Assembly (NCBI GenBank): GCA_018713335.1
Contig: DVOW01000037.1
Coordinates: 30,893 to 94,892, forward strand
DNA length: 64,000 bases
Direction of reading: 5' to 3'
Source: Candidatus Merdivicinus intestinigallinarum
GTDB taxonomy: Bacteria; Bacillota; Clostridia; Oscillospirales; Ruminococcaceae
Of the stretch, positions 26,390 to 34,330 are shown piece by piece. Below the pieces are notes generated by a model. The model made no database searches, was not told the DNA's origin, and worked only from the letters and a program-made list of their open reading frames with translations. The position numbers were made by a program, and so were the translations under genes. Each line of letters opens with the position of its first letter. Position 1 is the stretch's first letter.

Positions 26390-26566
26390 ATGAACTGTTT
26401 TGGCGGAAATAATTGCAGCTGGATCATCATTATCATCCTTCTCCTGATCTGCTGCGGCGGATGCGGCAACAACAACAGCTGCGGGTGCAGCAACAACTGC
26501 GGATGCAACAACGGCTGCGGATGCAACAACAACTGCGGCTGTGACAATAGCTGCAGCTGCTGCTGA
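26390..26566 (+). CDS. Small Cys-rich membrane-anchored peptide (58 aa)
   Basis: 58 residues with 16 cysteines. A short N-terminus (MNCFGGNNCS) is followed by a 10-residue hydrophobic run (WIIIIILLLI, residues 11-20), then CCGGCGNNNSCGC and repeats of the type C-G-C-N-N-x-C-G-C to the end. AAAGGAGG lies 9 bases before the ATG and a terminator follows. The plan resembles the small glycine/cysteine sporulation peptides of Bacillota (YjcZ-like), with cysteines in place of other residues; that link is inference. It shares the CxC pattern with the larger protein at 13405-14034. Confidence 0.75.
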   Translation: MNCFGGNNCSWIIIIILLLICCGGCGNNNSCGCSNNCGCNNGCGCNNNCGCDNSCSCC

Positions 26567-26583
26567 CCCCTTCCCTTCCCCGC

Positions 26584-26609
26584 GGGGCGGCCTTGATCGG
26601 CCGCCCCTT
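26584..26609 (+). terminator. Terminator of the small Cys-rich gene
   Basis: Stem GGGGCGGCC / GGCCGCCCC with loop TTGATC, weak T tract (TTG). Confidence 0.65.
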
Positions 26610-26611
26610 GC

Positions 26612-26790
26612 AATTTATCCGGGACGGCGAACCGCCGTTCAGAAATCTGACGCGTGGCATAACGGCCGCGGGGCCTCCCCGCCCCTACAAATCCGATCGA
26701 AACATCCCGAATAAAAATGTAGGGGACGATGCCCACATCGTCCCCCGTTTTCTATATAACCAAACCGAAAAGAAATTTGCATGAGCCGTC
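26612..26790. repeat. Mosaic palindrome cluster (family A)
   Basis: GACGGCGAACCGCCGTTC; GCGGGGCCTCCCCGC then CCCTACAAA; TAGGGGACGATGCCCACATC pairing with GTCCCC. Fills the gap between the Cys-rich peptide and the isomerase gene. Confidence 0.8.
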
Positions 26791-26796
26791 GCGCAT

Positions 26797-27681
26797 TTAT
26801 TCGCAGGAAATGCCGTGGCGGGTCAGGAGGTCCCGCATGACATCGGCCTGGAGCTTCACCGCCGTTTCCGCGGCGGCCGCCGGCAGCAGGTGGCAGGTAC
26901 TGGTGGCCTCCGAGGAAAATTCCCCGTCGTAGCCGATCTCCTTCAATGCCTCCACAAAGGCGTCCCAGTCGATGTTTCCGTAGCCGCAGACCTGGTGGTC
27001 GTCGTTCACGGCGTAGTTATCGTGGACATGCAGGAGCTTCAAATGCTTGCCCAGCTTCCGGGCCGCCAGGGCCGGGGATTCCCGCAGGATGTTCACATGG
27101 CCGGTATCCAGGCAGACGGCCACCCAGGGGCTGTTCAGCCGCCGGACGCACTCCAGGATCTCCTCCATGGTGGAAAAAGTGGTGCGGCAGATGCGGCTCA
27201 CCACCGGGTCCCAGCCAAACATGTTTTCCAAGGCGATGGTCACCTTATGTTTTTCCGCCAAAGGCAGGAACTCCCGGTAAAATTCCACGTTCAGGGCCAG
27301 ATACTCCTCGGCGTGCTCGCCGTTGATGCCGTCGGCGAACATCCGGGGGTGGATGACCAGGTAGGGAGAGCCCAGGATCTCGCAGAGCCGGAACATCCGC
27401 CGGGTGGTTTCCATTTTGGCTTCAAAGACCTCCGGCGTGTCCCCATAGGACAGCATGGGGGCATGGACCTGGGAAAAAACGATGCCGCTTTCGTCCGCCG
27501 CCTCTTTCAAAGTGCGGGCGTAGTCCTCCCAGCCGGGCCGCAGGTAAAGGCTGCCGGGCATCCCATAATTATAGCCGCTGTAATCCAAAGCGGAAACGCC
27601 CAAAGCCGCGTAATGGCGGATGGCTTCCCGTTCGTCCGGGTATTTTTTCATTAAACAGTCGCTGCAAACACCGAGTTTCAT
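26797..27681 (-). CDS. Sugar phosphate isomerase/epimerase family TIM-barrel protein
   Basis: 294 residues of the xylose isomerase-like AP endonuclease-2 fold. Metal-binding pattern visible: IALENMFG (Glu), CLDTGHVNI (Asp, His), HVHDNY (His, Asp) and SSEAT near the C-terminus (Glu). Probably epimerises or isomerises a sugar or cyclitol; substrate unknown. The ATG at 27681 sits 9 bases from GAGGAG and is preferred over the ATG at 27687. It lies 17 bases after the degV stop on the same strand. Confidence 0.85.
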   Translation of the reverse strand: MKLGVCSDCLMKKYPDEREAIRHYAALGVSALDYSGYNYGMPGSLYLRPGWEDYARTLKEAADESGIVFSQVHAPMLSYGDTPEVFEAKMETTRRMFRLCEILGSPYLVIHPRMFADGINGEHAEEYLALNVEFYREFLPLAEKHKVTIALENMFGWDPVVSRICRTTFSTMEEILECVRRLNSPWVAVCLDTGHVNILRESPALAARKLGKHLKLLHVHDNYAVNDDHQVCGYGNIDWDAFVEALKEIGYDGEFSSEATSTCHLLPAAAAETAVKLQADVMRDLLTRHGISCE

Positions 27682-27697
27682 TCTCATTTTCTCCTCA

Positions 27698-28570
27698 TTA
27701 TCGTTTGGTCCCAAAGAAGAACAGGGCGATGGTCCCCGGGCCGGAATGGCTCCCGATCACCGGGCCGATCATGCTGATGACCACATCTCTGACCTTCATT
27801 TTGGCTTTCACCTGTTTGGCCACATATTCCGCGTCTTCCGGGGCGTTGCCGTGGCTGATGAAAACCGTCTGCCCTTCCTTGGGGTCGGCGGTTTTGACCA
27901 TGTGCTCCACCAGAGCGTCCAGGGATCTGCGGCGGCCCCGGACCTTTTCCATGGGGATCAAATGTCCCTCGTCGTCCACATGGAGCACCGGCTTGATCCC
28001 CAGGGCCGTCCCGATGACAGCGGCTGCGGGGCTGACCCGTCCGCCCCGTTTCAGGTGGTTTAAGTCGTCCACGGTGAACCAGTGGCACAGGCGCAGGCGG
28101 TTGTCCTCCGCCCATTTGGCAAGTTCCTCAATGCCCATGCCCTCCGCTTTCTTCTTGGCGGCCGTATACACCAAAAGCCCTTCCCCGGCGGAAGCGGCCA
28201 GGGTATCCACGCAGATGATCTTCGCCTCGGGATATTTACGCAGAAGCTCCTCCGCAGCCAGGCAGGAGCTGTGGAAGGTGCCGCTTAATCCCGAGGAAAA
28301 ACCCAGATACAGCACGTCCCTTCCCTGCTGTAAAACCGGTTCAAACACCTCCTCAAAGGTCTGCTGGTTGATCTGGCTGGTGGTGGAGGTTTTCCCGGCC
28401 TTCAGTCCGGCGTAAAACTGCCGCATATCATATTCCCGTTCGTCCGGGTAATTGTGGTAGGATTTGCCGTCCAGATGAAATTCCATGGGGATCACGGTGA
28501 CAGCGCTTTCCTGGAGCGCAGGGAGGGACAGGTCGCTGGTGGAATCGGTGATGATCGTATAATCGCGCAT
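27698..28570 (-). CDS. DegV family fatty-acid binding protein
   Basis: 290 residues. N-terminal ITDSTSDLS, the TSQIN motif, and FSSGLSGTF with the lipid-binding serine are typical; C-terminal SHSGPGTIALFFFG as well. Family members (FakB) hold a fatty acid for phosphorylation by FakA and so feed exogenous fatty acids into lipid synthesis, which would complement the nearby fab operon. No fakA in the window. Confidence 0.92.
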   Translation of the reverse strand: MRDYTIITDSTSDLSLPALQESAVTVIPMEFHLDGKSYHNYPDEREYDMRQFYAGLKAGKTSTTSQINQQTFEEVFEPVLQQGRDVLYLGFSSGLSGTFHSSCLAAEELLRKYPEAKIICVDTLAASAGEGLLVYTAAKKKAEGMGIEELAKWAEDNRLRLCHWFTVDDLNHLKRGGRVSPAAAVIGTALGIKPVLHVDDEGHLIPMEKVRGRRRSLDALVEHMVKTADPKEGQTVFISHGNAPEDAEYVAKQVKAKMKVRDVVISMIGPVIGSHSGPGTIALFFFGTKR

Positions 28571-28600
28571 ATTTGGGACCTCCTCATATATTCTGTCCCA

Positions 28601-28629
28601 ATTATATAATATTTTTTGGAAAATTGCAA
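28601..28629 (-). promoter_or_regulatory. Promoter of the degV operon
   Basis: Minus-strand TTGCAA (28624-28629), 17-base spacer, TATAAT (28601-28606). Confidence 0.82.
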
Positions 28630-28651
28630 GAAAAATCCGGCCGGAACAGCA

Positions 28652-30079
28652 TTAATGGAAGGTATCCACGGAATAATCGTGATAATGGAACCCGTACCAG
28701 CGGCCCTTGACGTCCCCCGGGAACCGGGGCGCGGGCGTCACCTTGAACTGCCCGTTTTCCAGGGCCTCCGGCCGGTACTGGGCCGTATGGGCCAGCAATT
28801 TCCCAAAGAGTTCCTCCCGCTTGGCGGCGTAGGCCGGGTCATGGGACAGGTCGCGCTGCTCCATGGGGTCCTTTTCCATGTCAAAGAGCAGGGTGTGGCC
28901 GCCGCAGGCGCAGTAGATAAGCTTCATGGGCCCATCCATTACGCAGAAATGGGTGTCCAGGCTGGCGCCGTAAAATTCCCGTTCCTCCGAAAGCTCCAGC
29001 AGGTTCTTCCCCTTGGCTTCTTTGGGGGCATCAACCCCAGCCATGGCCAGGATTGTGGGGAAAACGTCCGCAATTTCCGCCAGGGTGTCCACCCGGATAT
29101 TCCGGAGCAGGTCCCGGCCCAGGGGCGGCATGATCAGCAGGGGCACATGGGCGCAGCCTTCAAAAAACATATTTTTCTGGGCCATATAGTGGTCCCCCAG
29201 CATTTCCCCGTGGTCGGCGGTAAAGACGACCCAGGTGTTTTCCAGCAGATGGTTTTCCCGCAGGCAGCCGAAGAGCCGCCCCAGAGAGTAATCCACCTGG
29301 GTAATCATGGCGTAATAGGCCCGGCGGGACGCGGCGATCTGCTCCTTGCTGTAATAATACACGTTGGAGTTCTCATAAGTCCCTGCCAAGAAGCCCTGGG
29401 GCGCTTCTTCCAGGTTTTGGCTCCAGTCCCCGTAAACCGGCTCCGGCATGGGGATGCCGTCGTAAATCTCCCAAAAATCCCGGCAGGGATCAAAGGGCGG
29501 GTGGGGCTTGGTATAGCTGGTCCACAGGAAAAAGGGCCGGGTGGGATCTCTGGTTTCCAGGAAATCCACCGCCCCGTCGGTAATCCAGGCGGTAATGCTG
29601 TCCTTGACCTCCACTGTGGAAATTACCGGCTCAAACAGGCACTCTCCAACCCCGTGGATTTTGGGCCGGGCTTTGTCCGCACATTTGTCGTACTGGCGCA
29701 TATAGTCCAAAGGCAGCCGCATTTCCTCAAAGCCGTAATGGGCCCGGGGCGGGTCAAAGTGCATTTTGCCCATGGCGCAGGTCTGGTAGCCTGCGTCGGT
29801 GAGGATGGCCGGAAGGGTCCGGCGTTCTTTTGTGGCGGCCGACATGGCCTGGGCGTGGGTGGCGTTGGAGATTACCCCGCTTTCAAAGCCCCTCTGCCCG
29901 GTCATGATGGTGGTGCGGGACGGGACGCAGATGGGGCAGTCCGCGTAACAGCGGGTAAAGGCCATGCCCTGGGAAGCGATGTAATTCAGATGCGGGGTGA
30001 AGATGCTGCGGTTGCCCAAAGCCTGGATGGTGTCGAACCGCTGCTGGTCGGTGGTGATAAGTAAGATATTGTCTGCCAT
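28652..30079 (-). CDS. Sulfatase, Cys-type (formylglycine-dependent)
   Basis: 475 residues. Alkaline phosphatase-like sulfatase. The formylglycine motif is C51-V-P-S-R55 in CPICVPSRTTIMTGQ, preceded by the metal-binding DQQRFDT and followed by TADHGEMLGDHYMAQK and KPHPPF. The Cys needs an anaerobic sulfatase-maturating radical SAM enzyme, not found here. No signal peptide is obvious, so it may be cytoplasmic and act on imported sulfated sugars. Start ATG at 30079 has AGGAGG 7 bases upstream. Together with the esterase next door it suggests use of host mucin or glycosaminoglycan pieces. Confidence 0.93.
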   Translation of the reverse strand: MADNILLITTDQQRFDTIQALGNRSIFTPHLNYIASQGMAFTRCYADCPICVPSRTTIMTGQRGFESGVISNATHAQAMSAATKERRTLPAILTDAGYQTCAMGKMHFDPPRAHYGFEEMRLPLDYMRQYDKCADKARPKIHGVGECLFEPVISTVEVKDSITAWITDGAVDFLETRDPTRPFFLWTSYTKPHPPFDPCRDFWEIYDGIPMPEPVYGDWSQNLEEAPQGFLAGTYENSNVYYYSKEQIAASRRAYYAMITQVDYSLGRLFGCLRENHLLENTWVVFTADHGEMLGDHYMAQKNMFFEGCAHVPLLIMPPLGRDLLRNIRVDTLAEIADVFPTILAMAGVDAPKEAKGKNLLELSEEREFYGASLDTHFCVMDGPMKLIYCACGGHTLLFDMEKDPMEQRDLSHDPAYAAKREELFGKLLAHTAQYRPEALENGQFKVTPAPRFPGDVKGRWYGFHYHDYSVDTFH

Positions 30080-30094
30080 AAAAACCTCCTGTGT

Positions 30095-30324
30095 AGTCAG
30101 CAAGCCTGCTATGCGGGACCTCCCCGCCGTTTTCGGCACAGATTCCCCGAAACGTTTTTTATTTTACGCGGGCCGGGCGCCCCGGCCCCTACCATGTATC
30201 CTGATAAAACAATAGGAATTGAAACTTATCCATACGGCGAATCGATTTCGCCGTCCAGCGGTTGGTGTGAGGCTGTGCGGCCGCGGCGAATTACCAGCGG
30301 CGGTTCGCCGCCCGGTCACCGGGC
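30095..30324. repeat. Mosaic palindrome cluster (family A)
   Basis: Contains GCGGGCCGGGCGCCCCGGC then CCCTACC, CGGCGAATCGATTTCGCCG, CCAGCGGCGGTTCGCCG and GCCCGGTCACCGGGC. The last (30310-30324) overlaps the 3' end of the esterase gene and contains its stop codon. Confidence 0.8.
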
Positions 30325-31689
30325 CCGTTCTACGGGGAACTGGTAAAAGGCCAGGGCCGGGACGTGGGTGTCAAAATCCACCGGCATGGGCTTATGCGGC
30401 TCCCGTTTCCAGCCGCCGCCGGCCGTACAGGCCCCTTTTGCCGGACGGGCAAGGGTCAGGCGGATCTTGTCCCCGCAAAGCTCCCAGCTTTCCGCGGGGA
30501 CCTCCCCTTCTTCGTCCCAAACAGAGATGTCCGGCGCGAGGTCGTAGGAGAAAAGATGTCCCTGGACGTTCCGGAAGGCCAGCTCCACAGTTTTTTCGTC
30601 CAGGAGCCTTGCTTTTTCGATTTCCGGAACGGCCGGGTATCCGGGCTTGCCGTAAATCTCCCGCAATGCCGCAGCCGCCAGCCGTTCCCCCATGGCGATG
30701 TTGGAAACGGCGCTGTTGTGGATGCCGTCGCTCATCAAGGTGTAGTCCAAAGTGGGGATCACCAAGACCCCGGGGATTTGATGGGCCGCCTGCCGCTGGG
30801 CCTCCCGGACCAGGCCGTAGCCTCCGTTGTCGGCTTCCTGCACCCCGGTCTGCCGGTTCAGCTGGATGGTCAAAAAGGGGACGTCCTGCCCCAGCTCCCG
30901 CCGCATGGCGGAAACCATCTGCTCAAAACGCTTTAAATAGGTGGGGCCGCCGCCTTCGATGGCGTCGGTGCAGCCCTGATACCAGAGGACGCCTTTGATT
31001 TTCCCGCCCTGGGAACGGATGACCTCCATCATGCTCCGGTAAAGCCGCCCGTCCTCTTGGGGATCCCAGTCCCGGAGGGGAGAGCCGCCCAGTGACGTCT
31101 GCAAAAAGCCGATGGGATGACCGATCTCCCGGCGGAGCATTTTTCCAAAAGCCAGATACGGACAGCTGCCTGTATTGCTGATCTCCTGATTGGCCGGATG
31201 AACGATATCCGTCGAATCGTTCATGGGGTGGGCCGCCATATCCCAGCGGCCGCAGTTGCGGAACAGGTGGACGCCGGGTTCCGGCGGGTCGTAGGCCGGG
31301 TCCTTGCTGTAACCTGCGGAATTGCTCTGGCCCGCGATGACATACAGGTCGCCGACCCCCAAATGGAACCGCATATCCCCCCGCGTGGCCCATTCCAGAA
31401 CCTGTTCATTTTCCTCCGCCAGGCAGGTTTCCAGCCGGTAAAGGCCCCCTGCCGGGGCTTTTAAAGAAACCGTCCAGCCGGCGCGGGCTTCGTCCATTTG
31501 GGCTTTCTGCCAGAATGAGAGGGGCCGCCCGTCTGCCTCCCGGACAATCCGGGCGAAAACCTGGGGGGCTTTCAGGACGATTCCCTCCCGGGGGACGCAC
31601 CGCCCCGAGACCGTGACCTCACCGAAGCCCCCCTCCTGCTGGAAAATCTGCCAGTCCTGGGGGCCGTCTGTAATTTGCACGCCAAACAT
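30316..31689 (-). CDS. Sialate O-acetylesterase-like SGNH hydrolase
   Basis: 457 residues. An N-terminal beta-sandwich-like region (1-110) precedes the SGNH domain: nucleophile S122 in GQSNSAG, GGSPLRDW, WYQGCTDA, and the SDGIHNS Asp/His. It should remove O-acetyl groups from sialic acids or related sugars. No signal peptide. Start uncertain: the ATG at 31689 has AAGGAG 8 bases upstream, while an ATG at 31719 preceded by AAAGG would add ten residues. The last two codons and the TGA lie inside the GCCCGGTGACCGGGC palindrome. Confidence 0.87.
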   Translation of the reverse strand: MFGVQITDGPQDWQIFQQEGGFGEVTVSGRCVPREGIVLKAPQVFARIVREADGRPLSFWQKAQMDEARAGWTVSLKAPAGGLYRLETCLAEENEQVLEWATRGDMRFHLGVGDLYVIAGQSNSAGYSKDPAYDPPEPGVHLFRNCGRWDMAAHPMNDSTDIVHPANQEISNTGSCPYLAFGKMLRREIGHPIGFLQTSLGGSPLRDWDPQEDGRLYRSMMEVIRSQGGKIKGVLWYQGCTDAIEGGGPTYLKRFEQMVSAMRRELGQDVPFLTIQLNRQTGVQEADNGGYGLVREAQRQAAHQIPGVLVIPTLDYTLMSDGIHNSAVSNIAMGERLAAAALREIYGKPGYPAVPEIEKARLLDEKTVELAFRNVQGHLFSYDLAPDISVWDEEGEVPAESWELCGDKIRLTLARPAKGACTAGGGWKREPHKPMPVDFDTHVPALAFYQFPVERAR

Positions 31690-31803
31690 CCTCATCGCTC
31701 CTTGCCGTTTTTTCTTCATTGTAAACCTTTCCGGCAAAGGATGCAAGGGAGGCGGGGAAAATTATCAAAAACCGTAAAAATGTACGATTCTTTTTTCACA
31801 TTC

Positions 31804-31832
31804 TTGACAGATACACCCAAGATCATTATAAT
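31804..31832 (+). promoter_or_regulatory. Promoter of the PflX-type radical SAM gene
   Basis: Perfect TTGACA (31804-31809), 17-base spacer, TATAAT (31827-31832). Confidence 0.9.
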
Positions 31833-31867
31833 GTACATGAGAAAAAACAGGATCGGGAGGAGTTTCT

Positions 31868-32770
31868 TTGCTGGAGCTTTTAAAGGAATGCCGCCTCTGC
31901 CCCCGGGAATGCGGCGTCAACCGCCTGGCGGGGCAGAAAGGCCGCTGCGGCGCTGTGGGGGAAAAGGTCAAGGTGGCCCGGGCCGCCCTGCATTACTGGG
32001 AGGAGCCGTGCATCTCCGGCTCCCGGGGGTCCGGCGCGGTGTTCTTCTCTTACTGCCCCTTGGGCTGCGTCTACTGCCAGAACCGGGAGATCAGCCGGGG
32101 GGACGCCGGGAAGGAGATCCCCGTTTCCCGGCTGGCCGAAATCTTTTTGGAGCTTCAGGGCAAGCAGGCCCACAACATCAACCTGGTGACCCCCACCCAC
32201 TATGTGCCCCAGATCGTCCTGGCTTTGCGGGAGGCCAAGGAAAAGGGGCTGTCCATCCCGGTGGTGTTCAACTGCGGCGGGTACGAAAAGCCGGAAACCC
32301 TGAAGCTTTTGGAGGGGCTTGTGGACGTTTGGCTGCCGGATTTCAAATATGTTTCCACAGAGCACGCCGCCAAATATTCCGGGGCGGCGGATTACCTGGA
32401 AAACGCCAAGGCGGCCCTTTCGGAAATGGCGCGCCAGGCCGGGAAGCCGGTGTTTGACATCCACGGCATCATGACCAGGGGGGTCATCGTCCGGCACCTG
32501 GTCCTGCCGGGGATGTCCAAAGAATCCAAAAAAATCCTGCGGTATCTGCACAGGACTTACGGGGACCGGATCTATTTGAGCATCATGAGCCAGTTCACGC
32601 CTTTGGAAAACGTCAGGGATTACCCGGAAATCGACCGGACGGTGACGGAATCGGAATATGAAAACCTGCTGGATTTTGCCATGAACATCGGGATTGAAAA
32701 CGCGTACATCCAGGAGGGCGGCACGGCGGACGAGAGTTTCATCCCGCCCTTTGACTGCGAAGGGGTATAA
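31868..32770 (+). CDS. PflX-type radical SAM protein (pyruvate-formate lyase activase homologue)
   Basis: 300 residues. N-terminal CRLCPRECGVNR with a later GRCG supplies extra cysteines, and the radical SAM cluster is C63-x3-C67-x2-C70 (YCPLGCVYCQN). It belongs to the PflX group, whose target is not established. The start is TTG at 31868, the only in-frame start near GGGAGGAG. The TAA stop is followed at once by CGGCGAGCCGCCG of a repeat cluster. Confidence 0.9.
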   Translation: MLELLKECRLCPRECGVNRLAGQKGRCGAVGEKVKVARAALHYWEEPCISGSRGSGAVFFSYCPLGCVYCQNREISRGDAGKEIPVSRLAEIFLELQGKQAHNINLVTPTHYVPQIVLALREAKEKGLSIPVVFNCGGYEKPETLKLLEGLVDVWLPDFKYVSTEHAAKYSGAADYLENAKAALSEMARQAGKPVFDIHGIMTRGVIVRHLVLPGMSKESKKILRYLHRTYGDRIYLSIMSQFTPLENVRDYPEIDRTVTESEYENLLDFAMNIGIENAYIQEGGTADESFIPPFDCEGV

Positions 32771-32884
32771 CGGCGAGCCGCCGCTGCCAATTCGACGCGG
32801 GCGGGGAGACCCCGCTGCCAATTCGACGCGGCGTTTCAATTCCTATCCAACCGCTGGACAGCTCGATAAACTCGCTGTATGGGG
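32771..32884. repeat. Family A units after the radical SAM gene
   Basis: CGGCGAGCCGCCGCTG, then CCAATTCGACGCGG twice around GCGGGGAGACCCCGC, then TTCAATTCCTATCCAACCGC. The duplicated AATTCGACGCG shows that units are gained in tandem. Confidence 0.8.
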
Positions 32885-33155
32885 AGGGTTCCACTTTCTT
32901 TCGATAGAGAAAAAGAAAAGTTTTACTCGATTTTTTTCAAAAAATCGTGGGTGTCCAGAGGGCAAAGCCCTTGGCCGCTCGTCGCAACGAGCGGAACCCT
33001 AACCTTTTGCGGCCCGGCCGCAAACAAAAAGAAAAAAGGCGCTCCGCAGAGCGCCCGGCGATGACCCGCCGCCCGGATTTTCAAATGAAAATCCGGGTTT
33101 TGAATTTTCTAATCATTTACTACGGCGATTTTGCGCCAGCAAAGCTGACTTTTCC
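32885..33155. repeat. Mosaic hairpin element B, copy 4
   Basis: GAGAAAAAGAAAAG; TCGATTTTTTTCAAAAAATCG split as stem and loop; AGGGCAAAGCCCT; CGCTCGTCGCAACGAGCG; TTGCGGCCCGGCCGCAA; GGCGCTCCGCAGAGCGCC; GATGACCCG; GGATTTTCAAATGAAAATCC; TTTGCGCCAGCAAAG. Best preserved copy; each stem differs from the corresponding stem in the other copies. Confidence 0.8.
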
Positions 33156-33158
33156 ATC

Positions 33159-33353
33159 TTATTCTTCCTCAGAATCAGAAGTATTGCCTATCAAGATTTC
33201 ACCATGTTCCTGTTCAAATTCCGCCACCCGTTTTTTTAAAAACTGCTCAATCTCCTTGTTGGCAGAACGTCCCTCTGCCTCTGCGATATAACGGAATTTC
33301 TTAAATAACAGACGATCAACACGCAATGTATAACGTAACAGCTTACCCTGCAT
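33159..33353 (-). CDS. Ribbon-helix-helix (Arc/CopG-type) protein 1
   Basis: 64 residues. N-terminal strand LLRYTLRVDRLLFKKF, then IAEAEGRSANKEIEQFL for helices A and B, the usual RHH plan. Acidic tail SDSEEE. Start ATG after AAGAGG. It is a paralogue of the protein at 33473-33661 (shared EGRSAN and HGEI). Probable DNA-binding repressor or the antitoxin-like half of a lost pair; no toxin is seen next to it. Confidence 0.82.
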   Translation of the reverse strand: MQGKLLRYTLRVDRLLFKKFRYIAEAEGRSANKEIEQFLKKRVAEFEQEHGEILIGNTSDSEEE

Positions 33354-33472
33354 AACAACGCCTCTTTTCCACCATATTGATGTTATTATGACTTAATTAT
33401 AGCGAAATAATTGCGTCAATTCGAAAGATATAATGACAAAAATTGCAAGGGACACTTCCCCCCGTAATTTTA

Positions 33473-33661
33473 TTATTTTGATTGTGTTTTGTCTTTTTCT
33501 TCGCCGAAAATCTCGCCGTGTTTTTCCTCGAATTTTTCGATGCAGTCACGGATGAGCACCAAAATCTGGCTGTTTGCAGAACGACCTTCATAAGTCGCTA
33601 CATAATGCAATTTATCTAACATCTTATCGTCAATCCGTACTGATAAACTTTTGATAGCCAT
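33473..33661 (-). CDS. Ribbon-helix-helix (Arc/CopG-type) protein 2
   Basis: 62 residues. SLSVRIDDKMLDKLHYVATYEGRSANSQILVLIRDCI fits strand-helix-helix. AAAGGAG precedes the ATG. The charged tail EEKHGEIFGEEKDK resembles that of the neighbour. It faces the SLOG gene across 108 bases containing TATAAT at 33715-33720, so it may control that divergent region. Confidence 0.84.
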   Translation of the reverse strand: MAIKSLSVRIDDKMLDKLHYVATYEGRSANSQILVLIRDCIEKFEEKHGEIFGEEKDKTQSK

Positions 33662-33769
33662 AAAACGAACTCCTTTTTCCGCTGTTTTATATTTATTTTG
33701 CGTTCATTTTATGGTATAATGCGCATTATGGGCCTAAAACATATCTAAAATATGCCCATTGGAGGTCGT

Positions 33770-34114
33770 ATGAGAGTTGCTGTAATTGGTTCCAGAGGGC
33801 TGCGTGTAAAAAATTCGGATTTGGAAAAATTTTTACCGCAGGGGGTAACGGAAATTATTTCCGGGGGTGCAAAAGGCGTGGACACTTCCGCCAGGGAATA
33901 CGCCATTTCCCATGGCATCAAATTGACGGAATTTTTGCCGGAATACGACAAATACGGCCGGTCGGCCCCCTTGAAACGCAACATTACAATTATTGAAAAC
34001 GCCGACCTTGTGCTGGCCTTTTGGGACGGTTCCTCCCGGGGCACCAAATTTGTCATTGATAACTGTAAAAAACGCGGGGTTCCTGTGAAGATACTGCTGG
34101 CCGCCCGCATATAA
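33770..34114 (+). CDS. SLOG-family Rossmann-like nucleotide-binding protein (DUF2493/YspA-like)
   Basis: 114 residues. VIGSRGL, SGGAKGVDTSAREYA and the C-terminal ADLVLAFWDGSSRGTK are the nucleotide-binding hallmarks of the SLOG superfamily, related to DprA and LOG proteins. Members are linked to nucleotide signalling, often beside mobile or defence genes; the ligand here is unknown. ATG at 33770 after GGAGG; two upstream in-frame ATG codons have no ribosome binding site. Confidence 0.82.
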   Translation: MRVAVIGSRGLRVKNSDLEKFLPQGVTEIISGGAKGVDTSAREYAISHGIKLTEFLPEYDKYGRSAPLKRNITIIENADLVLAFWDGSSRGTKFVIDNCKKRGVPVKILLAARI

Positions 34115-34212
34115 CGCCAGGACATTTCGGAAAATACGGTAATTTTATAAATTCTTAAGGCTTTCTTGCTGGTTTCTTACAGTTTACGGGATATAATAAA
34201 TTTGAAAAAGTT

Positions 34213-34240
34213 GAAGGGGATCCGCCCCCTTCCCCGTTTT
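34213..34240 (+). terminator. Terminator-like hairpin between the SLOG and GT2 genes
   Basis: GAAGGGG / CCCCTTC with loop ATCCGC, then CCCGTTTTCTT. It may end the SLOG transcript; a TATAAT at 34192-34197 just before it, with a poor -35, leaves the GT2 promoter uncertain. Confidence 0.45.
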
Positions 34241-34330
34241 CTTATCAGAAACATGAAACCCAATCCATTGGCAGGGGCTTGGAACCGCGGCCTGATCCCC
34301 TGGAAATTGCTTTGATAGGAGAGATGACCT

